Source: Candidatus Omnitrophota bacterium (GTDB lineage Bacteria; Omnitrophota; Gorgyraeia; B26-G9). Taken from it: a stretch of 8,324 nucleotides of DNA. The stretch is from NCBI GenBank assembly GCA_028718845.1, contig JAQULA010000067.1, forward strand, positions 1 through 8,324. The letters are read 5' to 3'. The first letter of the stretch is position 1. Each line of letters begins with the position of its first letter. The position numbers and the translations under genes are program-made. Of the stretch, positions 1-5,838 are shown piece by piece. The notes beneath the pieces are model-generated. The model did not search any database. It was not told the DNA's origin and worked only from the letters and a program-made list of their open reading frames with translations.

Positions 1-235
1 CAGCGGCCGCGTACTGGCGGTCGAAGCGATGGTGGCGACTGCCGCGGTCAAAAGTATGGTTCGCGAACAGAAGGTGCACCAGATTTACTCGATAGTGCAG
101 ACCAGCCAGAAAGAAGGGATGAAGACTATGAACCAATCCCTGTATGAGCTCTATTCGCAAAAACTTATTTCTTATGAAGATGCGATATCGCGTTCGATGG
201 ATCCGGATGATTTGGTCAGGTTGTTCAAACGCTAA
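1..235 (+). CDS. pilT: PilT twitching-motility retraction ATPase, C-terminal 77 residues (5' truncated by window)
   Basis: This is the 3' end of a gene already open at the window edge; complete codons run from base 2 to a TAA at 233-235. The visible peptide begins SGRVLAVEAMVAT and continues through AVKSMVREQKVHQIYSIVQT to the end DPDDLVRLFKR. This is the characteristic C-terminal domain of PilT/PilU ATPases: AVKSMVRE occupies the position of the AIRNLIRE motif needed for retraction, followed by the HQIYS...Q and MDP(D/E)xL segments. PilT is a cytoplasmic hexameric ATPase that depolymerises the type IV pilus. The Walker motifs lie upstream of the window, so PilT and PilU cannot be separated. 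The next gene starts after 9 bases in the same frame, so cotranscription is likely. The ending matches the natural PilT terminus, so the gene looks intact at its 3' side. Confidence 0.9.
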   Translation, partial: SGRVLAVEAMVATAAVKSMVREQKVHQIYSIVQTSQKEGMKTMNQSLYELYSQKLISYEDAISRSMDPDDLVRLFKR

Positions 236-244
236 CGGTATCCG

Positions 245-853
245 ATGAAAAAAACGAAATCAAAACAAATCGGGCAAATTCTTTTCGAGCGCGGCCTGCT
301 TTCCCAGCAGCAGCTGGATCAGGCTTTGGAAATTCAGCTTAAAGAGGGCGGATTGCTCGGACAGATTTTTGTTAAACTCGGGTTCGTGACCCAGGAGCAG
401 ATCGAAGCCAGCGTGTTTGAGCAGACCAGCAATACCCAGAAGCTGGAAAATGCGCTGCTGGAAATGGGGGTCCTTTCCGCGGATCAGCTGCAAAAAGCTC
501 AGGAAACGCAAAAGAAACAAGGGGGGATGCTTGCTAAAACCATTGTTTCCCTGGGTTTTCTCGGCGAGGAAGATTTGGTCAGCACGATGGTTACTCAGTT
601 CGGGTTTCCCTATCTGCAATTAGCCAATTATACGATCGACGCCGAGATCGTTAAATTAATCCCCCGGAAAACAGCCGAAGAGTTTTCTTTGATTGCCATT
701 GACAAAATCGGCAATATTCTTACGGTTGCTACGGCTGACCCGCTCAATGCCACGGCCCAGGATGAAATCAGGAAAATTACCGGTTTGAACGTCGAGTTAT
801 TCATTTCCACTTTTTCCGATATCAATAATGCCATAACCCAATATTATGCCTAA
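245..853 (+). CDS. Stand-alone double MshEN (GspE/PilB N-terminal domain) protein without ATPase domain
   Basis: This 202-aa soluble protein has no signal peptide or membrane segment. Residues 8-31, 37-60, 66-89 and 95-118 are four copies of the 24-residue MshEN motif, each separated by exactly five residues (29-residue period). All four keep Gly at motif position 10 (residues 17, 46, 75, 104) and Gln at position 24 (31, 60, 89, 118). Residues 119-202 (FGFPYLQL, LIPRKTAEEF, ADPLNATAQDEI) match the globular part that follows the motifs in GspE/PilB N-terminal domains. No Walker A or other ATPase sequence is present. MshEN domains are known cyclic-di-GMP receptors on pilus and secretion ATPases, so a regulatory or adaptor role with the ATPases encoded downstream is inferred. 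The usual first-position Arg is absent in all four motifs (Gln, Leu, Lys, Met), so ligand binding is uncertain. There is no recognisable Shine-Dalgarno; translation may be coupled to pilT. Confidence 0.85.
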   Translation: MKKTKSKQIGQILFERGLLSQQQLDQALEIQLKEGGLLGQIFVKLGFVTQEQIEASVFEQTSNTQKLENALLEMGVLSADQLQKAQETQKKQGGMLAKTIVSLGFLGEEDLVSTMVTQFGFPYLQLANYTIDAEIVKLIPRKTAEEFSLIAIDKIGNILTVATADPLNATAQDEIRKITGLNVELFISTFSDINNAITQYYA

Positions 854-876
854 AGATCAGGGGCGAGGTCGAATCA

Positions 877-2592
877 ATGGTTCAAAGCATAAAAGACAAA
901 ATGCTGGAGGTGCTTACCCGCTCCAATTTTTTGACTAAAGAACAGTTGGATGAGGCGATCGAAGCGCAAAAAAAAACCGGCCGCCGCTTAAGCGACGTGC
1001 TGACGACCATGGGATATATCAGCCAGAAAGACCTGGTGATTGTCCTGAGCCAAAGCCTGAATATCCCTCCGATCAATCTCTCGAAAATAAAAATCAATCC
1101 GGAAATCGTACAGATCATTCCCAAACAGTCGGCGGAAAAATACCAGGCGATCGCGGTTTCAAAGATCGGCAAGGTATTGACCGTAGCGATGGTCGATCCG
1201 CTGAATATTTTAGCGATCGATGAGCTTAAAGTGCTGACCAATTTTGAATTAAAAGTGGTTATTGCTTCCGAGCAGGAGGTGAAGTCGGCGATCAATACTT
1301 ATTACGGTGTTTCCACGAACGAGCAGATCCGGGGTATTATCGACGACGTTAAGGATATGGATCTGAAAATCGTCGAGGAAAAAGACGAAGAAAAAACCGT
1401 GAATATGCAGCAGCTGATGCGCGACGTCGAAGACGCGCCGGTGGTCAAAGTCACGAATATGATCCTGGCGGAGGGGATCCGGCAGCAGGCCAGCGATATT
1501 CTGCTTGAACCGCAGGAAAAAATGTTTCGCATCCGCTATCGTCTGGACGGTATCCTGAAAGAATTTCCTTCGCCTCCGCAATCGATGCAGGAGGCGATTG
1601 TTTCCCGCATAAAAGTCATGTCGACTTTGAATATTGCCGAGCATCGTTTGCCGCAGGACGGGCGTTTTAAAATTAAAATCAGCGACCGGGAAGTCGATTT
1701 CCGGGTTTCGATCATGCCGACCAGCCATGGGGAAAAGGTGGCGCTGCGCGTATTGGATAAAACCGCGGTGGTTTTGGATGTCGATAGCATGGGGTTTGAG
1801 GCGGAGCCGCTGAAAAACATAAAGGAAGTTGCCATGGAGCCGCACGGCATGATCCTGGTTTGCGGCCCGACCGGCAGCGGGAAATCGACCACGCTGTATA
1901 GTATCTTAAAATATGTCGATGATCCGGAAAAAAATATTTGTACCGCCGAAGACCCGGTTGAATATCAGCTGAAAGGGATTAATCAGGTGAGCGTCAACCC
2001 GGATGTCGGGCTGACTTTCGGCGGGGCACTGCGTTCTTTCCTGCGCCAGGATCCCGACGTGATCATGGTCGGAGAAATTCGCGACTTGGAAACCCTGGAC
2101 ATCGCGATTAAAGCGGCGCTTACCGGCCATTTGGTTTTAAGCACCCTGCACACGACCGAAGCGGCCGGAGCGGTGACCCGTATGGTCAATATGGGGATGG
2201 AACCGTTTTTGATCACTTCATCATGCCTGATGGTCTGCGCCCAGCGCCTGATCCGGAGATTGTGCCCGGTATGCAAACAGCCGTATCCGATCACTCCGGC
2301 GATCCGAGCAGAGTTTAAAATCCCCGGGCAATATAAGGAAGTGTTCAAAGCCGTGGGCTGCCCGGAATGCAAAAATACGGGATACCGGGGCCGGACCGGA
2401 TTGTGCGAAGTATTAATGTTGACCCCGGATATCCGGGATCTGATCATGTCCCGATCTCAGGAAAACGTGATCAAGGCTAAGGCTCGGCAGGAAGGCATGT
2501 CGACATTACGGGAAAACGGGGTGAATAAAGCGGTACTCGGTATTACCACCCTGGAAGAGGTAACGCGGTTGACTATTGACGATAATAAATAA
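877..2592 (+). CDS. pilB: PilB/GspE-type pilus extension ATPase, first of a tandem pair
   Basis: This 571-aa cytoplasmic ATPase would power pilin or pseudopilin assembly by acting on PilC. Residues 1-150 form an N-terminal MshEN/T2SSE_N domain, followed by an acidic linker (about 150-180) and the two-lobed motor. Visible motifs are Walker A GPTGSGKST (330-338), Asp box AEDPVEY (357-363), Walker B/T2SSE signature DPDVIMVGEIRD (392-403) and His box TGH...TLHT (416-426). A four-cysteine zinc site lies at C463/C466 and C495/C498, as in PilB and GspE but not PilT. Length is normal. Oddities: the usual SDIH reads SDIL (His to Leu at 209), TLHTND reads TLHTTE, and MshEN motif I has Asn17 in place of Gly. 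GAGG at 865-868, eight bases before ATG 877, supports the start. A run of nine A lies at codons 31-34. PilB versus GspE cannot be decided by sequence alone; the pilT neighbour favours PilB. Confidence 0.88.
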   Translation: MVQSIKDKMLEVLTRSNFLTKEQLDEAIEAQKKTGRRLSDVLTTMGYISQKDLVIVLSQSLNIPPINLSKIKINPEIVQIIPKQSAEKYQAIAVSKIGKVLTVAMVDPLNILAIDELKVLTNFELKVVIASEQEVKSAINTYYGVSTNEQIRGIIDDVKDMDLKIVEEKDEEKTVNMQQLMRDVEDAPVVKVTNMILAEGIRQQASDILLEPQEKMFRIRYRLDGILKEFPSPPQSMQEAIVSRIKVMSTLNIAEHRLPQDGRFKIKISDREVDFRVSIMPTSHGEKVALRVLDKTAVVLDVDSMGFEAEPLKNIKEVAMEPHGMILVCGPTGSGKSTTLYSILKYVDDPEKNICTAEDPVEYQLKGINQVSVNPDVGLTFGGALRSFLRQDPDVIMVGEIRDLETLDIAIKAALTGHLVLSTLHTTEAAGAVTRMVNMGMEPFLITSSCLMVCAQRLIRRLCPVCKQPYPITPAIRAEFKIPGQYKEVFKAVGCPECKNTGYRGRTGLCEVLMLTPDIRDLIMSRSQENVIKAKARQEGMSTLRENGVNKAVLGITTLEEVTRLTIDDNK

Positions 2593-2607
2593 AAGGATTG
2601 CCGGGTT

Positions 2608-4329
2608 ATGCAGCGAGGTAAAAAGCGGCTCAACGAATTATTGCTCGATTATAATCTGATCAAAGAGCAGGATGTTCTGCGCGCGCTTGATTTACAGCGT
2701 AAAAAGGGCGGTCAGCTGGCAACGATCCTTATCGAGGAAAATTTCGTCAAGGAAGAAGATATTGTCAATTGTTTCTGCCGGTATATGGATGTTCCGCCGC
2801 TGGCGCTTCACAAATTCAAGGGAACGGAGCAGGTGGTGAAAATCATCCCCGAACATGTCGCCCGCCATTATCGCTTGTTGTGCGTATCTCAACTGGGCAA
2901 TATGCTGACGGTGGCTATGAGCGATCCTTTGAACGTGCTGGCAATCGACGATATCAAAGCCCTGACCGGGTACGATGTGATCCCGGTGGTGGCGGCTTTA
3001 AGCGATATTACCAAGACGATCGACCGTTATTATCATCACAAGGAAGATGCCCAGAAAGAAAAGCAATCCTTTGATGATCTGGTCAAAGAAGTCAGTGAAG
3101 AAGATATCGAATTTGTGAAAGCCCAGGACCAGATCGATATCGGGGAAGTCATCCGGTCCAGTTCGGAAGCGCCGATTGTCAAAATGATTGACGCCCTGAT
3201 CGCCGAGGCCCTGATCAAACGCGCTTCGGATATTCACATCGAGCCCTATGAAGACCGTATCCGCGTTCGTTACCGTATCGACGGCGCTTTGGGCGAGGCG
3301 GCTTCCTTGCCGAAAAAGATCCAGAACGCGGTGACCGCGCGTTTAAAAATCATGTCCAATCTGGATATTACCCAGCGGCTGGTTCCCCAGGACGGGCGCT
3401 TCAAGGTAAAACTGGAGGAAAAAGAAGTCGATTTCCGGGTATCGGTCCTTCCGATAAGTTTCGGGGAAAAAGTGGTTATGCGCGCGCTGGATAAAGCGAA
3501 TTTAAGCATCGGGCTGGAGGCGTTGGGATTTCTTCCCCAGGCCATGGAGGGATTCCAATATGCCGTGACCCGGCCTTACGGGATGATCCTGGTCACCGGA
3601 CCTACCGGCAGCGGAAAATCGACCACATTATATTCGGTCCTGAATAAACTAAATACCCCGGACCGCAACATTATTACCATTGAAGACCCGGTGGAATACC
3701 AGGTTGCCGGTATTACCCAGGTGCAGGTAAAGCCGGATATCGGTCTGACGTTTTCCGCGGGACTGCGTTCTATCCTGCGCCAGAACCCGGATGTTTTGAT
3801 GGTCGGGGAAATCCGTGATTTTGAAACCGGCGATATCGCGATTAAAGCGGCGTTGACCGGTGCGCTGTTGTTGAGTACTTTGCATACCAACGACGCGCCG
3901 GGGGCGGTAACCCGCCTTATCGATATGGGAATAGAACCGTTCTTGATTGCCAGCAGCGTGATCGCGGTGGCGGCGCAGCGTTTGGCGCGCAGAATTTGTC
4001 CGGATTGCAAGGAAGCGTATAAAATCCCCCAATCCGTGCTTGACCGTTTGGATTTGGAACTGGATGCCTCTAAGCTTACCGTATACCGGGGGAAAGGCTG
4101 TGATAAATGCGGCAAAACCGGATACCGCGGCCGTTTCGCCCTTCTGGAAGTTATGGTCGTGAATGACAATATCCGGGAAATGATCATGAAACGCGCTTCC
4201 AGCGACGAAATTAAGCGTTACGCGCGAAAGGAGCAGAAAATGTTCACCTTGCGCGATACGGGCATAACTAATTTTTTAAACGGTAAAACCACCCTGGAAG
4301 AAGTATTGCGCGTGACGTCGAAAGAGTAA
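2608..4329 (+). CDS. pilB: PilB/GspE-type pilus extension ATPase, second of a tandem pair
   Basis: This 573-aa paralogue of the preceding gene has the same layout. The MshEN/T2SSE_N domain covers about residues 1-148, followed by a linker and a motor with SDIHIEP (207-213), Walker A GPTGSGKST (331-339), Asp box IEDPVEY (358-364), Walker B/signature NPDVLMVGEIRD (393-404) and TLHTNDA (424-430). The zinc-site cysteines are C464/C467 and C498/C501. It is more canonical than its neighbour in SDIH and TLHTND, but the first His-box histidine is Ala419 (TGAL where TGHL is usual). Both MshEN motifs have lost Gly at position 10 (Asn16, Asn45), and motif II ends in Tyr59 where Gln is expected, so cyclic-di-GMP binding looks unlikely. 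AAAAGGA (2591-2597) overlaps the previous stop and serves as a slightly distant ribosome site. It is the last gene before the terminator. A GspE role is the alternative to PilB. Confidence 0.9.
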   Translation: MQRGKKRLNELLLDYNLIKEQDVLRALDLQRKKGGQLATILIEENFVKEEDIVNCFCRYMDVPPLALHKFKGTEQVVKIIPEHVARHYRLLCVSQLGNMLTVAMSDPLNVLAIDDIKALTGYDVIPVVAALSDITKTIDRYYHHKEDAQKEKQSFDDLVKEVSEEDIEFVKAQDQIDIGEVIRSSSEAPIVKMIDALIAEALIKRASDIHIEPYEDRIRVRYRIDGALGEAASLPKKIQNAVTARLKIMSNLDITQRLVPQDGRFKVKLEEKEVDFRVSVLPISFGEKVVMRALDKANLSIGLEALGFLPQAMEGFQYAVTRPYGMILVTGPTGSGKSTTLYSVLNKLNTPDRNIITIEDPVEYQVAGITQVQVKPDIGLTFSAGLRSILRQNPDVLMVGEIRDFETGDIAIKAALTGALLLSTLHTNDAPGAVTRLIDMGIEPFLIASSVIAVAAQRLARRICPDCKEAYKIPQSVLDRLDLELDASKLTVYRGKGCDKCGKTGYRGRFALLEVMVVNDNIREMIMKRASSDEIKRYARKEQKMFTLRDTGITNFLNGKTTLEEVLRVTSKE

Positions 4330-4344
4330 AACCGGCTTAGGCGC

Positions 4345-4370
4345 AGCGGGCTTGTACCCGCTTTTTTTCT
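4345..4370 (+). terminator. Rho-independent terminator after the pilT-ATPase operon
   Basis: The stem AGCGGG (4345-4350) pairs perfectly with CCCGCT (4357-4362) across a six-base loop, and a run of seven T (4362-4368) follows at once. It starts 15 bases after the stop codon of the second ATPase. This separates the ATPase genes from pilC transcriptionally, although readthrough is possible because the stem is short. Confidence 0.85.
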
Positions 4371-4386
4371 CGGGGATAAAAATTCG

Positions 4387-4415
4387 TGCAAAAAATAAAT
4401 ATTCTGCGGTATAAT
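4387..4415 (+). promoter_or_regulatory. Sigma70-type promoter for pilC
   Basis: A perfect -10 box TATAAT lies at 4410-4415. At a 17-base spacing the -35 position (4387-4392) reads TGCAAA, only three of six matches to TTGACA, in an A-rich stretch. Transcription should begin near 4422, giving a leader of about 43 bases before pilC. The box lies between the upstream terminator and a strong ribosome site, which supports a functional start of transcription. The weak -35 suggests modest or activator-helped expression. Confidence 0.65.
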
Positions 4416-4419
4416 AAGT

Positions 4420-4433
4420 CTGACTTAATTCAG
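4420..4433. promoter_or_regulatory. Imperfect palindrome over the predicted pilC transcription start (possible operator)
   Basis: CTGACTTAATTCAG matches its own reverse complement at 12 of 14 positions and lies 4 bases after the -10 box, overlapping the predicted start of transcription. Such a place would suit repressor binding, but a site this short in A/T-rich DNA may be chance. Confidence 0.25.
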
Positions 4434-4452
4434 GAAACGCCGGTATGTCTAT

Positions 4453-4460
4453 AAGGAGGA
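4453..4460 (+). promoter_or_regulatory. Near-perfect Shine-Dalgarno of pilC
   Basis: AAGGAGGA ends four bases before ATG 4465. It is by far the strongest ribosome site in the window; the other genes have partial or no matches. It fixes the pilC start. Confidence 0.85.
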
Positions 4461-4464
4461 ACGT

Positions 4465-5670
4465 ATGCCTTTGTACAAGTATGTGGCAAAAGATGAAGAG
4501 GGAAACGCGGTAACCGATTTTATCGAGGCCAAGGACGAAAACGTGGCGCTGGATATGCTGCGCGTAAAAAATCTGATCATCATAACCATTTCCGAGGAAA
4601 AAAAGGCAAAAGCGGCGGTCAAGTCCAAAAATTCGAAGATAAAAGCGGAAGAACTGGTTATTTTTTCCCGGCAATTGGCGACCATGGTCAACGCCGGTAT
4701 TCCTCTGGTGCAAAGCCTGGATATCCTGAGTGAGCAGATGGAAAGCCCGGTTTTCCGCCAGGTGGTCGGTACGGTTCGCGGCGATGTCGAAGCCGGATCG
4801 AGTTTGTCCGCGGCCCTGGAAAAACATCCCCGGATTTTTTCGCTGCTTTATACCAATATGGTGAAGGCCGGGGAAACCAGCGGTATGTTGGATGAAATTC
4901 TCGAACGGCTTTCCGGATACCTGGAAAAGAACGACCAGCTGACCCGTAAGGTAAAATCGGCGATGGTTTATCCTACGGTGGTTATGCTCATGGCCATGAG
5001 TATTACCCTGGTGCTGCTGTTAAAAGTCATTCCGACATTTAAGGAAATTTTTTCCACCTTGGGCGGAACCTTGCCCATGCCGACTCAGATTCTTATCGGG
5101 ATCTCCGATACCTTGAGAAAATACTTTGTTGTTGCCGTGGGAGTGATCGGCCTTATCGGTTTTGTCCTGGCCAAGGTGGTCCAGACTCCGCAAGGGAAGA
5201 TGAAATTCGACGAACTCAAATTATCCCTCCCGGTGTTTGGGATTTTAATGCGCAAAGTCGCGGTAGCGCGGTTTTCCCGTACCCTCTCGACCCTGATCCG
5301 CAGCGGCGTGCCGATATTGGGCGCGCTGGAAATCGTCGGCAAGACCGCCGGCAATGTGATTATCGAGGGCGCGGTCGATAAAGCCCGGGCCGGGATCCGG
5401 GAAGGAGAAAGTATTTCCTCTCCGCTGGCAAAAAGCAAGGTTTTTCCGCCGATGGTAACGCGGATGATATCGGTCGGGGAAGAATCCGGTGAACTTGAAA
5501 AGATGCTGAGTAAAATCGCCGATTTTTATGAAGATCAGGTCGACGCTGCGGTGAGCGGACTTACCAGTTTAATCGAACCGCTGATTATCGCGTTTTTGGG
5601 GATTGTGGTCGGGTCTATTGTTATCGCTATGTTTCTGCCGATATTCAAGATTACGGAATTGGTCGGATAA
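4465..5670 (+). CDS. pilC: PilC/GspF inner-membrane platform protein of the type IV pilus
   Basis: This 401-aa polytopic membrane protein has the usual PilC length. The N-terminal segment MPLYKYVAKDEEGN with a following EAKDENVALDMLR is typical of PilC/GspF. Two GspF domains follow: the first at about 61-190 (FSRQLATMVNAGIPLVQSL, GETSGMLDEIL) and the second at about 265-393 (FSRTLSTLIRSGVPILGAL, GEESGELEKML). Likely membrane segments are about 168-191, 221-240 and 369-393. PilC sits in the inner membrane at the base of the pilus; its cytoplasmic domains contact the hexameric ATPases PilB and PilT and pass their motion to pilin assembly. Here one platform protein would serve the two extension ATPases and PilT encoded upstream. 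The gene has its own promoter and terminator-separated transcription unit. GspF of a type II system is the alternative, made less likely by pilT and the PilS/PilR-like pair. Confidence 0.93.
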   Translation: MPLYKYVAKDEEGNAVTDFIEAKDENVALDMLRVKNLIIITISEEKKAKAAVKSKNSKIKAEELVIFSRQLATMVNAGIPLVQSLDILSEQMESPVFRQVVGTVRGDVEAGSSLSAALEKHPRIFSLLYTNMVKAGETSGMLDEILERLSGYLEKNDQLTRKVKSAMVYPTVVMLMAMSITLVLLLKVIPTFKEIFSTLGGTLPMPTQILIGISDTLRKYFVVAVGVIGLIGFVLAKVVQTPQGKMKFDELKLSLPVFGILMRKVAVARFSRTLSTLIRSGVPILGALEIVGKTAGNVIIEGAVDKARAGIREGESISSPLAKSKVFPPMVTRMISVGEESGELEKMLSKIADFYEDQVDAAVSGLTSLIEPLIIAFLGIVVGSIVIAMFLPIFKITELVG

Positions 5671-5768
5671 AACCCAACGGGGTATCCGGCGGTGGAAACG
5701 GACGGAAGCGTCGATGAATTAAATTCCGGGCGTTGAGAGCATAAACCCGTGTGTAAAGCGGATGGTTT

Positions 5769-5799
5769 CGGCTGTGGCCGAATACGCCGGCTGTGACGG
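5769..5799 (+). repeat. Direct repeat pair just upstream of the kinase promoter
   Basis: CGGCTGTGGCCG (5769-5780) and CGGCTGTGACGG (5788-5799) agree at 10 of 12 positions and are offset by 19 bases. The second copy ends three bases before the -35 box. The first copy also lies in a perfect hairpin, TTCGGC/GCCGAA with a four-base loop (5767-5782), with no T-run after it. The position suits an activator binding site, possibly for autoregulation by the encoded response regulator; this is inference. The rest of the 5671-5838 gap shows no gene, strong terminator or recognisable riboswitch. Confidence 0.35.
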
Positions 5800-5802
5800 T
5801 AA

Positions 5803-5831
5803 TTGACTTTCCCGCGTACCTCTTTTATAAT
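5803..5831 (+). promoter_or_regulatory. Near-consensus sigma70 promoter of the pilS-like kinase
   Basis: The -35 box TTGACT (5803-5808, five of six) and -10 box TATAAT (5826-5831, six of six) are separated by exactly 17 bases. The expected transcription start is about 5837-5840, which coincides with ATG 5839. No Shine-Dalgarno lies in between, so the message is predicted to be leaderless. The longest open frame begins at TTG 5803, but that codon is the -35 box itself. Confidence 0.85.
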
Positions 5832-5838
5832 AGCATCA

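Noticed and set aside
1249..1845. 198-codon open frame on the minus strand
   Set aside because: It lies wholly opposite the first ATPase, has no recognisable motifs or ribosome site, and looks like a codon-bias shadow.
3576..4187. 203-codon open frame on the minus strand
   Set aside because: It is opposite the most conserved motor part of the second ATPase and shows no coherent protein features.
4276..4827. 183-codon minus-strand open frame crossing the terminator and pilC promoter
   Set aside because: It overlaps clear plus-strand genes and regulatory sites, and its peptide resembles no protein family I know.
5776..5792. TGGCC followed by GCC resembling a sigma54 -24/-12 promoter
   Set aside because: The -12 element lacks the TTGC core and the match is only to G/C-rich half elements; the sigma70 promoter just downstream explains transcription.
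5671..5838. Possible cyclic-di-GMP (GEMM) riboswitch in the gap between pilC and the kinase, prompted by the pilus context and a small hairpin
   Set aside because: The conserved GEMM core segments and tetraloop/receptor arrangement cannot be found, and the kinase promoter lies downstream of the hairpin, so the kinase transcript would not contain it.
5803..5838. TTG start at 5803 giving a 429-aa kinase
   Set aside because: TTG is the first codon of a -35 box that has a perfectly spaced -10 box, there is no ribosome site before it, and the extra residues do not add to a recognisable domain.
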